DNA from: Halorubrum sp. JWXQ-INN 858
GTDB lineage: Archaea > Halobacteriota > Halobacteria > Halobacteriales > Haloferacaceae
Length of the DNA: 64,000 bases
Assembly: GCF_009806985.1 (NCBI RefSeq)
Contig: NZ_WUAX01000006.1
Coordinates: forward strand, 288,248 to 352,247
Reading direction: 5' to 3'
Shown here: positions 24,146 to 32,917 of the stretch, in pieces
Layout: each line of letters starts with the position of its first letter
Numbering within the stretch: the stretch's first letter is position 1
Notes under the pieces: generated by a model
Database searches by the model: none
What the model saw: only the letters and a program-made list of their open reading frames with translations
Told to the model about the DNA's origin: nothing
Made by a program: the position numbers and the translations under genes

Positions 24146-26413
24146 ATGGCAGATCAAGAACTCGCCCGTGATCTCGGCTTCCTCGAAGCGTACACCCTCG
24201 GATTGGGAACGATGATCGGGGCGGGGATATTCGTCCTCCCCGGCATCGTCGCCGGCAGGGCAGGCCCCGCCAGTATGATTTCGTTCGCTATCGGCGGGTT
24301 CGTCGCGTTACTCGCTGCGCTCTCGCTGTCCGAACTGGCAACCGGCATGCCGAAGGCCGGGGGAAGTTACTACTACGTCAATCGAGCACTCGGCGGACTG
24401 TTCGGGAGCATCGTTGGGTGGGGTATGTGGGCCGGTCTGATGTTTGCGACCGCCTTCTACATGCTCGGCTTCGGCCAGTACCTCGCCGGGCTACATCCGA
24501 TCTTCCCGATTATCGCGTCCGCACTCGTGATGGGTGCGATCCTCACTCTCGTGAACTATCGTGGGGTCAAAGAGACCGGATCCCTACAGAACGTCATCGT
24601 CATTCTCCTCATCGTCTTAATCATTGGATTCATCGTTCTCGGACTGACAGCGATCGATCCGACGCTGCTACAACCGTTCGCTCCCGAAGGATGGGGAGCA
24701 GTCGGGTTGACTGCGGGGACGGTGTTCGTGACGTTCATCGGCTTCGAGGTAATCGCGACGTCCGCCGAAGAGATCAAAAACCCGGGACGGAACCTCCCGC
24801 TATCGATGATCGCAGCGGTCGTGACGCCCACGATTCTGTACGTTCTCGTGATGCTCGTCTCGACCGGCGTACTCCCGGTCGGTGTTCTAGAAGCGTCGAC
24901 CATCCCGGTTGCTGACGTTGCCGCCGAATATGCGGGGGCAATCGGGTCGCTAGCGATGATCATCGGAGCTGTGCTCGCGACCGTTTCGTCTGCGAACGCG
25001 TCGATTCTGTCGGCGGCACGAGTCAACTTCGCTATGGGTCGCGACCGTCTCCTGTCCGAGTGGCTGAACCAGATCCATTCGGACTATCGTACCCCCTACC
25101 GGGCGATTTTGGCAACGGGTGGCGTTATTTTGCTGTTGATCGCCGGACCCCTCCCGATCGATACGCTGGCCGACGTGGCCGCGTTCTCATTCCTCGTGAC
25201 ATACGCTCTCGTCCACGTGGCCGTCGTCGTGTTACGGCGTGCAGATCCCGACGGATACGATCCGGACTTTCGGATCCCCGGTCCGCTCTATCCCACTGTT
25301 CCGATCCTCGGTGGACTCGCTTGCCTCGGCGTGATGGTTCAGATGCGTCCGATCGTCCAGGGGATCGGAATCGGCATCATCGGGGTCGGAGTCCTCTGGT
25401 ATGTCGTATACGCACGGGACCGTGCGGTCTCGACGAGTCTCGTCGGAGAAGCGATCGCTGCCGAACCTGCGGCTGAAACCGAGGACGAACCAGTGTATCG
25501 CGTCGTAGTTCCGGTGGCGAACCCGGTGACCGAGGAGACGCTCATTCGTTATGCGGCGGCGAGCGCGTACGGCCATGACGGACCGACCGAGCTCGTTGCT
25601 GTCAACGTGATCGAGGTGCCCCCACAGATGTCTCCCGAGCAGATCGAGCTCGAACAAGAGCGCGTCGAACGGCAGCAGGAGTTGCTCGACAGTGCTCGTG
25701 GAACGGCAGAGACGCTGGACATCCCGCTTCGAACGCGCGCGATGGTGGGCCGAAACGCCGGAAGCGCACTCCTGTCCGTTATCCAGGAAGAAGAGGCGGA
25801 CCACGTCCTGATGGGATGGGGTGGGAAACGGCGACGGCGTGACGCGATCTTCGGGAGTACACTCGATCCCGTGATCGAACGTGCGTCGTGTGAGGTGACG
25901 CTCGTGACGAATCCGAGTCGCTCGCCGGGTCGAATCGTGGCTCTGGCAGGCCGTGGACCGAACGCGCCGAGTGCTGTTCGTCGTGCGGGTGAACTGGTGC
26001 GCACGTTCGAGGATGCCTCGTTAACGCTACTGAATGTGCAGCCGCCAGCGGACGATGAGACAACCGATGGTGCGGATGACGATGAAACAGCGACACCAAC
26101 TCAAGTGGGTGAGGAAACGATCCGTTCGGTTGCGACGGCTGCGGGGATCGAAGACGCCGAGTACGAACCGCAGGTGATCGTGAGCGAGGAGGTTCGGGAG
26201 TCGCTTTTGGAGACGGTCCAAGGATACGACTCCGTAAGCGTCGGTGCGACTGGTGAAAGCTTCGCAGCACAGGCCTTGTACGGATCGATTCCACAGGCTA
26301 TTGTCGAACAGTCGGAAGGGACGGTACTGATCGCACGGGACGCTGATCGGGCTCCGAGAACCTTCCGAGAAGCCTTACGAGACCGTCTACGACGGGTGTT
26401 AGAAAGTAGCTGA
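24146..26413 (+). CDS. APC-family amino acid permease fused to two Usp domains
   Basis: 755 residues from the ATG at 24146, whose MADQELARDLGF start aligns with MSDEELAKDLGL of the paralogue at 43167-45524. Residues 1-430 form about 12 membrane helices with APC motifs (GLGTMIGAGIFVLPG, AGGSYYYVNRALG, GFEVIATSAEEIKNPGRNLP). Two tandem universal-stress-protein domains follow (about 455-590 and 600-735). It probably imports an amino acid or amine, with the Usp part sensing nucleotide or stress state. The divergent Lrp-TrkA_C gene is its likely regulator. Base composition is lower in GC than the flanks. Confidence 0.88.
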   Translation: MADQELARDLGFLEAYTLGLGTMIGAGIFVLPGIVAGRAGPASMISFAIGGFVALLAALSLSELATGMPKAGGSYYYVNRALGGLFGSIVGWGMWAGLMFATAFYMLGFGQYLAGLHPIFPIIASALVMGAILTLVNYRGVKETGSLQNVIVILLIVLIIGFIVLGLTAIDPTLLQPFAPEGWGAVGLTAGTVFVTFIGFEVIATSAEEIKNPGRNLPLSMIAAVVTPTILYVLVMLVSTGVLPVGVLEASTIPVADVAAEYAGAIGSLAMIIGAVLATVSSANASILSAARVNFAMGRDRLLSEWLNQIHSDYRTPYRAILATGGVILLLIAGPLPIDTLADVAAFSFLVTYALVHVAVVVLRRADPDGYDPDFRIPGPLYPTVPILGGLACLGVMVQMRPIVQGIGIGIIGVGVLWYVVYARDRAVSTSLVGEAIAAEPAAETEDEPVYRVVVPVANPVTEETLIRYAAASAYGHDGPTELVAVNVIEVPPQMSPEQIELEQERVERQQELLDSARGTAETLDIPLRTRAMVGRNAGSALLSVIQEEEADHVLMGWGGKRRRRDAIFGSTLDPVIERASCEVTLVTNPSRSPGRIVALAGRGPNAPSAVRRAGELVRTFEDASLTLLNVQPPADDETTDGADDDETATPTQVGEETIRSVATAAGIEDAEYEPQVIVSEEVRESLLETVQGYDSVSVGATGESFAAQALYGSIPQAIVEQSEGTVLIARDADRAPRTFREALRDRLRRVLESS

Positions 26414-26536
26414 GACGGCATCCTTCGTGGACGTCGTCCGTTACGATCTACTGTCCTATCCCGTATGGTGTCTGACGAATAGGACGTCAACGGCGTCGAA
26501 CACGTCGTCCGGCGAGGGTTCAACGAAGCCAGGAAC

Positions 26537-27172
26537 TCAGCCCTCGAACCCCTCGACGATGTCGACGCCGGCGGACGCGCCGATCCGGACCGCGCCCGCC
26601 TCGAACATCGCCATCGCCTCGGCGGCGGTGCCGACGCCGCCGGACGCCTTCACGGGCAGGTACTCGCTCAAGAGTTCGACGTCGGCGACGGTCGCGCCGC
26701 CGCCGGCGAAGCCGGTCGACGTCTTGACCATGTCGGCGTCGGCGGCGACCGCGGCCTCGCAGGCGCGGCGCTTCTCCGCGTCCGTGAGCAGCGCCGTCTC
26801 GACGATCACCTTCACGGGCACGGGCACCGCCGCGACGACCTCGGCGATGTCGGCGGCGACGGCGTCGTCCTCGCCCGCCTTCAAGCGGCCGACGTTGATC
26901 ACGAGGTCGAGCTCGTCCGCGCCGTCGTTCCAGGCGTTGACCGCCTCGTCGTGTTTCGAGACCATCGACGACTGCCCGTGCGGGAACCCGACGACGGTGG
27001 CGACGGTGACCGACGGCGCGTAGTCGGTCGCCTCGGCCACGTAACAGGGCGGGATACAGGCGTTCATCCCGTGTTCGACCGCCTCGTCGAGGACGGCCGT
27101 GACGTCGCTCCACCTGGTTTCGGGCCCGAGCACGGTGTGGTCGATGCGGCCGGCGAACTCCTCGCGGTTCAT
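26537..27172 (-). CDS. deoC: Deoxyribose-phosphate aldolase
   Basis: 211 residues. It cleaves 2-deoxyribose 5-phosphate to acetaldehyde and glyceraldehyde 3-phosphate in deoxynucleoside catabolism. The barrel shows [20 protein letters not shown], the strand [15 protein letters not shown], and the Schiff-base lysine in MVKTSTGF. The end carries [14 protein letters not shown] for phosphate binding. It is monocistronic and marks the return to typical high-GC sequence after the transporter block. Confidence 0.93.
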   Translation of the reverse strand: MNREEFAGRIDHTVLGPETRWSDVTAVLDEAVEHGMNACIPPCYVAEATDYAPSVTVATVVGFPHGQSSMVSKHDEAVNAWNDGADELDLVINVGRLKAGEDDAVAADIAEVVAAVPVPVKVIVETALLTDAEKRRACEAAVAADADMVKTSTGFAGGGATVADVELLSEYLPVKASGGVGTAAEAMAMFEAGAVRIGASAGVDIVEGFEG

Positions 27173-27259
27173 ACCCGGGCGTGGTCGCGACGTGTGAAAG
27201 GCGTACTGGGTCGGCCGTCCCGGAGCTGTGCTGACCGCCGCGGGTCGGCGCCGACCGTC

Positions 27260-28492
27260 TCAGACCGCGACTTCCTCGCCCAACGCCGGCGCGGTCGCGT
27301 CGTGGCCGTCGGCCCGGAGTTCCGCCGCGAACCCGTCACAGCGGTCCCCGTGGACGACGAGGACGGGCGTCCCCTCGTACGGCGCGAGGAACGAGCGGAG
27401 CCCCTCGCGGTCGGCGTGCGCGGAGAAGTCGTACTGCTCGACGCGGGCGCTCGCGGTCACGTGTCGCCCGTCGAGCCGCGCGCTCCCCGTCTCGACGAGG
27501 TCGCGGCCGGGCGTCCCCGCGACCTGATAGCCGGTGAGCGTGATCCGGTTCGTCGGGTCGCCGGCGACCGCCGGGACGTACGTCATCGCCGGTCCCCCCG
27601 AGAGCATCCCGCTCGTCGTGACGATCGCGGCCGGCTGCTCCGCGATCCGCCGACGCTGCCCGTCGCGACCCGTGACGTATCGCGCGTGCGACTTCGCCCG
27701 GCGCAGCGCGTCCGCGTCCCTGAGGAACTCGGGGTACCGGAGGAGCGCGTCTGTCACCTCCTGTCCCATCCCGTCGACGTAACACGGGATGTCGTACGCC
27801 TCACAGACGAGCAGTAGCTCCTGTGTCCGCCCGATCGCGAACGCCGGCACGACGACCGTCCCGCCCTCCCACAGCGTCGTCCGCACGCGTTCCGCGAATC
27901 GCGCCTCCAACGTCCCCCGGTCCTCGTGGGTGACGTCGGCGTACGTGCTCTCGCAGATCACGGCGTCGGCATCGGGGCGGGCGGCCGTCCCGGACACGAG
28001 CCGCTGGTCGTCGGTGTGGAAGTCGCCGGCGTACAGGAGCCGCGTCTCGCCGTCGTCGACGAGGACGTGTGCGCTCCCCGGGATGTGACCCGCAGTATAA
28101 AAGGTCACCTCGTGGCCCGCCGCCTCGAACGGCTCGCGGTAGCCGTGCGTCTCGGACACCTCCGTGACGCGTTTGAGGTCGTTCTCGGAGAACGGGCAGG
28201 CGTACGTCCCGCCGTGCAGCTTGAGCGTGTCGCGGCCGAGCGTCGTCGCGAGGTCCCGCGTCGGCGGCGTCCAGTGGATCGGCGGCCGGTCGCGCCCGGA
28301 CAACAGCGCGGGGACCGACCCGACGTGGTCGAGGTGGCCGTGGGAGACGACGACGGCCTCGGGGGAGGGCGTCTCGACCGGGAACAGCGGCGGCTCGGCG
28401 GTGAGGAGACCGAAATCGAGGAGCAACGAGTCGTTCACGAGGACCGCGCTCCGTCCGACCTCGCGGGCCCCGCCGAGGAATCGAACGTCCAT
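27260..28492 (-). CDS. MBL-fold beta-CASP nuclease-like protein
   Basis: 410 residues from the ATG at 28492. The metallo-beta-lactamase core has the metal motif VSHGHLDHVGS, then AGHIPGSAHV and YAGDFHTDDQRL. The beta-CASP part includes VPAFAIGRTQELLL, VTTSGMLSGGPAM and the late motifs QYDFSAHADREGL and VVHGD. This matches archaeal RNase J/CPSF-like ribonucleases. It lacks the KH domains of aCPSF1. An exo- or endonuclease role in RNA processing is likely, but the substrate is unknown. An earlier in-frame start would add 36 disordered residues. Confidence 0.88.
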   Translation of the reverse strand: MDVRFLGGAREVGRSAVLVNDSLLLDFGLLTAEPPLFPVETPSPEAVVVSHGHLDHVGSVPALLSGRDRPPIHWTPPTRDLATTLGRDTLKLHGGTYACPFSENDLKRVTEVSETHGYREPFEAAGHEVTFYTAGHIPGSAHVLVDDGETRLLYAGDFHTDDQRLVSGTAARPDADAVICESTYADVTHEDRGTLEARFAERVRTTLWEGGTVVVPAFAIGRTQELLLVCEAYDIPCYVDGMGQEVTDALLRYPEFLRDADALRRAKSHARYVTGRDGQRRRIAEQPAAIVTTSGMLSGGPAMTYVPAVAGDPTNRITLTGYQVAGTPGRDLVETGSARLDGRHVTASARVEQYDFSAHADREGLRSFLAPYEGTPVLVVHGDRCDGFAAELRADGHDATAPALGEEVAV

Positions 28493-28553
28493 TGTCGGCT
28501 CGACGCCCCCGAGGGGTTTTCCTCCGTCGGTTCGCGACCGGCCCTCGGTCGGC

Positions 28554-29273
28554 TCACGATCCGTCGCCGGATCGCTCCTCGTCGGACGGACCGACGGCAA
28601 GGACCGGCAGCGGGCCGACGACCCAGACCCAGGCGGCGAGCATGAGCGCGCCGGGGAGTTCGGGCAGCGCGAGCCCCGTCACCGGCCAGTAGCCGCCGAG
28701 GAACGTCGCCCAGACGACGACGTGGACGGGGACGAACGCGAGCGCAACGCGGCCGGTCGCCGTCCGGCGGCGGGCGACCCCGTCGACCGCCAGCGTCGCC
28801 GTGAGGAAGGTATAAAAGGCGGCCGCCGCAGGGCCGTGAAGCGGCCGCGTGAGGTCGTACACGCCGACGCCGGCCATCGCGACCATCGAGAGCGCGAAGA
28901 GGGCCGCGCGGAGGCGGACGGCGGCTCCGGTCGTCCCCGCGCTGATCCCAGCCGTCCCGGTGTCACCCTCAACCGTGTGCGCGCCGTCCTCGGCGGCACA
29001 CCGCCACAGCCCGACGGCGTAGCCGAGCCCGAGCACGCCGCCGAGGACCAGCCCGCCGTTGAAGACGAGCGCACTGCGGTCACGGACGCCGAGGTGGGAG
29101 AGGGCGTCGCCGGTCCACGAGAACGTCGGGTCGAGCAGGGTCGCGAGGGCGATCCCGCCGAGGGCGACGACGGTGGCGACCGCGCCGAGGAGCCGGTACG
29201 GATCGAGCGCGTCGCTTCGAGCCGTGGGATCGGCCCCCGCACGACCGTCGCCTGCGTCGGTGTCGTCGGTCAC
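28554..29273 (-). CDS. DUF998 family integral membrane protein
   Basis: 239 residues with about six membrane helices. The DUF998 signature FSWTGDALSHLGV follows the first helix. The third loop holds a small acidic Thr/Gly insert (VEGDTGTAGISAGTTGAA). No enzymatic motif is visible and the function is unknown. TTTTAA on the minus strand at 29299-29304 is 26-31 bp upstream of the ATG, supporting this start. Confidence 0.75.
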   Translation of the reverse strand: MTDDTDAGDGRAGADPTARSDALDPYRLLGAVATVVALGGIALATLLDPTFSWTGDALSHLGVRDRSALVFNGGLVLGGVLGLGYAVGLWRCAAEDGAHTVEGDTGTAGISAGTTGAAVRLRAALFALSMVAMAGVGVYDLTRPLHGPAAAAFYTFLTATLAVDGVARRRTATGRVALAFVPVHVVVWATFLGGYWPVTGLALPELPGALMLAAWVWVVGPLPVLAVGPSDEERSGDGS

Positions 29274-29298
29274 GGGCCGACGTGTGCGGCCGGCCCGC

Positions 29299-29304
29299 TT
29301 AAAA
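29299..29304 (-). promoter_or_regulatory. TATA-like element of the DUF998 gene
   Basis: TTTTAA (minus strand) at leaderless spacing to the start at 29273; it is within a short GC-rich inverted repeat (GCGCTTTTAAGCG-like). Confidence 0.45.
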
Positions 29305-29341
29305 GCGCGGGCGGGAAGACGGCAGTCGGATCGTCGCCGCG

Positions 29342-29347
29342 TTTATC
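29342..29347 (+). promoter_or_regulatory. TATA-like element of the DUF5518 gene
   Basis: TTTATC lies 26-31 bp before the ATG at 29373, consistent with a leaderless transcript. Confidence 0.4.
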
Positions 29348-29372
29348 ACCGGTCGTGGGATCGGTATCACGT

Positions 29373-29747
29373 ATGAACACCGACAACACGCTGTTGAACG
29401 CGGTGATCGGCGCGGTGGCCACGTTCGCCCTCTCGTTCGTCCCCTTCTCGCCCGTGCTCGGCGGGGCGATCGCGGGCTACCTCGAGGGCGGCGAGACCGG
29501 CGACGGCCTCCGCGTCGGCGCGATATCCGGAGCGATCGCGTCGCTGCCGGCGGCCGGGGCCCTCCTGTTGCTGCTCGCGTTCGTGCCGTTCGCCCCGGAC
29601 GTCGGGGTCGCCCTCGGCGGCGCGTTCCTCGTGTTCCTCGTCATCGCGATGGCGATCGGCTACTTCGTGGCGCTGAGCGCGCTCGGCGGCGTGATCGGGA
29701 GCTACCTCAACGAGGAGAACGCCTCGTCCGACGGAGCCGCGCCGTGA
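29373..29747 (+). CDS. DUF5518 family membrane protein
   Basis: 124 residues with three to four hydrophobic helices: NAVIGAVATFALSFVPFSPVLGG, a second around ISGAIASLPAAGALLLLLAFVPF, and a third VALGGAFLVFLVIAMAIGYFVALSALGGVIGSYL. The GGxIAGYLEGG turn matches haloarchaeal DUF5518 proteins. No function is known. It faces the DUF998 membrane protein across a 99-bp divergent gap with one TATA element for each direction. Confidence 0.7.
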   Translation: MNTDNTLLNAVIGAVATFALSFVPFSPVLGGAIAGYLEGGETGDGLRVGAISGAIASLPAAGALLLLLAFVPFAPDVGVALGGAFLVFLVIAMAIGYFVALSALGGVIGSYLNEENASSDGAAP

Positions 29748-29843
29748 CGTCCTCGGTGTCGGGGACCGGACGGTAGTTCGACCCGCACGACCCGAATCAA
29801 GCGACGCGAACCGAGCGACTCGCCGCGACCGATCCCGGCGTCT

Positions 29844-31472
29844 TCAGTGCTCGCCTCCGGTCCCCCGTCGGTCGGAGTCGAGATCGATATCGAGGTCCTC
29901 GAGCACCGCCTCGGCCTCCGCGCGCTTCTCCTGGTGGTCCGCGAGGAACTCGCTCATGAGTTCGGCGGCCTGCTCCTTGCAGCCGCCACAGAGCCGCTCG
30001 CCGTTGACGCACTCGGAGTAGACGGTCTTCGTCAATTCGTCGTCGTCGCCGGCGAGCAGGTAGGCGTACAGCTCGTAGACGGGACACTCGTCGGCTTCCC
30101 CGCCCAGTTCGCGCTGCTCCTCGGCGGTCGATCGACCGCCCGTCGTCGCCGCTTTCACCTTGTCGTAGCCGTCCTCCGGGGCGTCGAGCAGCGAGATGTG
30201 GCTCGCTGGGATCGACGACGACATCTTCCCGCCGGTGAGCCCCGAGATGAACCGGTGGTAGATCGAGGAGGGCTGACGGAAGCCGAAGCCGTCGTGGTCG
30301 AGTTCGACCTCGCGCGCGAGGGCCTCGGCCTCCTCGCGGGTCAGATCAAAGGCGTCGACGTGTTCGTCGAAGACGCGCTTTTCCCCCTCGACGGCCTCGA
30401 TCAGCGCTTCGAACGCCTCGTCGGTCGCGTTGCGGTCGAGGAAGCGAACCCTGGGTCGAAGCGGCTCCTTACCGCCGGCCCGGAGCTTCTCCAGCGCGGT
30501 CGGTTTCGCCGCCGCGAGCGACGCCGGCTCCGCGGGCGGCTCGTAGTCGGCGAGCCACTCGGCCGCTCGGACGCAGCGAACGTCGGCGGCGTCGGGGTCG
30601 TCAGCGTCCGCCGCGAGCGCGTCGTAGGCAGCCCGAACCAGTCCGCGCTCGTCGTCGTCGAGCTCGAAGCTCGCGAACGCCTCCGTCACCTTGAAGTAGC
30701 GCATCCGAACCGCCAGGTCGCGCGTCAGGCGGACGTGAGGGTCCTGGTCGGGACCGACGGGGATCACCGTGGGCTTCGGCTCGTCGACGAGCTGCGGGTA
30801 GAGGATGTCGGCGGTCTGGGTGACGACGCTCTGCATGTGTGAGATGTTCGTCTCGCCGTCGAAGCCGTAGATCGCCTCGAACTCCGAGAAGTTCGCCTTC
30901 GACCCCAGCTCGAACGCGAGGTCCTGCACCTCGCGGTTGTCCGACTGCCGGTACAGCTCGCCGTCCTCGGCGTCGAAGCCGAGCGCGAGAAGCGAGAGGA
31001 GGTAGTCGCGGGCGTGGTCGTCGATCTCCGACCACGACATCCCGCGCGCAGAGTGCGCTTCGAGGTCGGCGATGAGCCCGAAGACGTCCCCACCCTGCTG
31101 CTGGTGCCAGATCAGCTCGTCGAAGACGAGCTTGTGGCCGATGTGCGGGTCACCGGTCGGCATGAACCCGGAGAGCGCGGCGAACGGTTCGCCGTTCGCC
31201 ATCGCTTCGGCGACGGCGTCGTACTCGCGGTGGCCGAAGATGACGCCCCGGCGCATCAGGTAGTGCGGGTCCGTCACGTCGTCGGCGACGTCGTCGAACG
31301 CCTCGATGCCGAACTCGGCGAACAGGTCGGCGTAGTCGCCCACGGAGGCCGACCCCCACGGGTCGAGCGTGACGTCCGCTGTCGGCTCGTCCGCGGGCTC
31401 CGCACCGCCGTCCGGACGGGCGGTCGCCCCCGGCTCCGGCGGGCTCGCTCCCTCGTGGGTGTCCTCGGTCAT
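29844..31472 (-). CDS. trpS: Tryptophanyl-tRNA synthetase
   Basis: 542 residues from the ATG at 31472. It charges tRNA-Trp. The class I HIGH motif is in MPTGDPHIGHKLVFDEL and the KMSKS equivalent is GGKMSSSIPAS. The first 40 residues are an acidic Pro/Ala-rich extension. The C-terminus carries CVNGERLCGGCKEQAAEL, a Cys-containing motif common in archaeal TrpS. The next upstream gene is endA, and haloarchaeal tRNA-Trp contains an intron that EndA removes, so the pairing is functionally suggestive. Confidence 0.93.
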   Translation of the reverse strand: MTEDTHEGASPPEPGATARPDGGAEPADEPTADVTLDPWGSASVGDYADLFAEFGIEAFDDVADDVTDPHYLMRRGVIFGHREYDAVAEAMANGEPFAALSGFMPTGDPHIGHKLVFDELIWHQQQGGDVFGLIADLEAHSARGMSWSEIDDHARDYLLSLLALGFDAEDGELYRQSDNREVQDLAFELGSKANFSEFEAIYGFDGETNISHMQSVVTQTADILYPQLVDEPKPTVIPVGPDQDPHVRLTRDLAVRMRYFKVTEAFASFELDDDERGLVRAAYDALAADADDPDAADVRCVRAAEWLADYEPPAEPASLAAAKPTALEKLRAGGKEPLRPRVRFLDRNATDEAFEALIEAVEGEKRVFDEHVDAFDLTREEAEALAREVELDHDGFGFRQPSSIYHRFISGLTGGKMSSSIPASHISLLDAPEDGYDKVKAATTGGRSTAEEQRELGGEADECPVYELYAYLLAGDDDELTKTVYSECVNGERLCGGCKEQAAELMSEFLADHQEKRAEAEAVLEDLDIDLDSDRRGTGGEH

Positions 31473-31574
31473 ACCTACCCTTCCCGCCGGTCGACGCAAA
31501 AACCGTTCGCTTGCGGGGGACGGACCCGGCGCGAGGGGGCCGCACAGGGATCGGCGGGCCGGGTCCGCGGCCGG

Positions 31575-32789
31575 CTACGGCGTCAGCCGGCTCACGGAGA
31601 GCCACTCGACGCCGCCGGCGTCGTCGCCGTCGCCGCTCCCGTCCGCGGCGTCGGCCATCGCGAACACCATCTCCTTGCGAACGCCGCCGGCGAGCCGGAC
31701 GTCGAGGGAGAGCTCCCGGGGCTCGAACGTGTGGTCGGGCTCGACGACGCGCACGAGGTGTTCCGAGTGCGGGAGATCGTCGACGGTGTCGACGTCGAGG
31801 TACGTCCGGAAGTCCGCCCCGAACTTGAACCCCGTCTTGGGGACGACCCGCCGGTTTCGAAGCCGTCGGTACACGGCGAGCCGGCGGTCGAACCGGTCGC
31901 CCTCGACCGCGCGACCACGGTCGATCACGGCGGCCGCCGCTCGGCTCGCGTCGTCAGCCGTTCGGTTCGTGTCGTCCGCCGTTCGGCTCGTGTCGCCCGC
32001 GCTTTCCGTCCCGCGGTCCCCGTCGTCCCCGTCGTCTCGCCTCCTGCCGACCGTCCGCGACAGCGAGAGCGCCCCGTCGGCCGCCAGCGACGCGGCCTCG
32101 ACGAGCGAGAGCTGGAGCGCGCCCTCGACCTCGGCGGCCCGGCCGGTCAGCGGCCGGCCGTAGAACCCCCGGTCGTAGAGGGCGTCGGGGGCGTCCCAGA
32201 CGACGACCCGGTCCTCGAGGAGGGCGCCGGCCAGGCCGGTCGGCGGCGTGTAGTCGGTTCCCCCCGAGACGTCGGGCTGCGTCGCCGCGAAGTACGTGAG
32301 GTCGCTCTCCTCGTCGACGACCGCGAGCGTCCGCCCCGCCAGCCCGGCGGCGGGCACGGTCTGGCGCTCGCCGACGACCTGCACCGGGTAGCGCACGTCG
32401 CCGGTGTCTGGCGTCGAACCGCGCTCGTAGACGACGAAATCGACCGCGTCCGCCGCCGCGTCGTCGCCGCCCGGCCACCGGTCGCGGGTGGGCGACAGGT
32501 AGAAGCCCCGGTCGCGGAGGTCGGCGTACACGAGGTACCGCACCGCGAACCGCTCCGCGGCCGCCGCGCTGGCGACGAAGAAGCGCTCGAAGCCGATCGC
32601 CGCCCCGCCGTCCTCGAGGACGACGCCCGAGAGGTCGCCGCGGAACAGCAGGTGTGCGGCCTCGATCCGCGACAGCGCGATCTCGTTGCCCGAGAGCGGC
32701 CGGCCGTACCCCCGCGAGTCGTAGAACCGCTGTCGGGCGTCGCCGCCGACGCGGACGGCGTCGCCGCGGAGTTCCCCTGTCGGTTGCAT
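31575..32789 (-). CDS. endA: tRNA-splicing endonuclease
   Basis: 404 residues, the two-repeat (fused) archaeal form. The N-terminal half is a degenerate copy (SRGYGRPLSGNEIALSRIEAAHLL). The C-terminal half carries FYGRPLTGRAAEVEGALQLSLVEAASL and the catalytic domain with Tyr in KFGADFRTYLDV, His in SEHLVRVV and Lys in GGVRKEMVFAMAD. It cuts bulge-helix-bulge introns in tRNA. Between the two parts is an acidic linker with RTADD repeats from a 21-bp tandem repeat (31947-31988). Confidence 0.92.
   Translation of the reverse strand: MQPTGELRGDAVRVGGDARQRFYDSRGYGRPLSGNEIALSRIEAAHLLFRGDLSGVVLEDGGAAIGFERFFVASAAAAERFAVRYLVYADLRDRGFYLSPTRDRWPGGDDAAADAVDFVVYERGSTPDTGDVRYPVQVVGERQTVPAAGLAGRTLAVVDEESDLTYFAATQPDVSGGTDYTPPTGLAGALLEDRVVVWDAPDALYDRGFYGRPLTGRAAEVEGALQLSLVEAASLAADGALSLSRTVGRRRDDGDDGDRGTESAGDTSRTADDTNRTADDASRAAAAVIDRGRAVEGDRFDRRLAVYRRLRNRRVVPKTGFKFGADFRTYLDVDTVDDLPHSEHLVRVVEPDHTFEPRELSLDVRLAGGVRKEMVFAMADAADGSGDGDDAGGVEWLSVSRLTP
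31947..31988 (-). repeat. 21-bp tandem repeat, two clear units, in the endA linker
   Basis: Units at 31947-31967 and 31968-31988, with a decayed third. Each encodes seven residues around RTADDTN and keeps frame. Confidence 0.75.
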
Positions 32790-32917
32790 GGTGGTGTGGC
32801 CGGTCGGGCCGGGTAAGGGGGTTGCGGTCGGCGGGCGGTGAGGGTACGGGAGTCGCGATCGGCGGTCGGTGGAGGTCGACCCCGGGCGGTCGACGGGAGC
32901 CGTCGCTCAGTCGTCGT

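Noticed and set aside
28164..29372. Long plus-strand frame upstream of the DUF5518 gene
   Set aside because: It is antisense to the DUF998 and beta-CASP genes with no family sequence; only the part from 29373 has membrane-protein character.
18020..31472. Tryptophan gene cluster including trpS
   Set aside because: trpS is about 9 kb from the trp operon with many unrelated genes between, so functional clustering is not supported.
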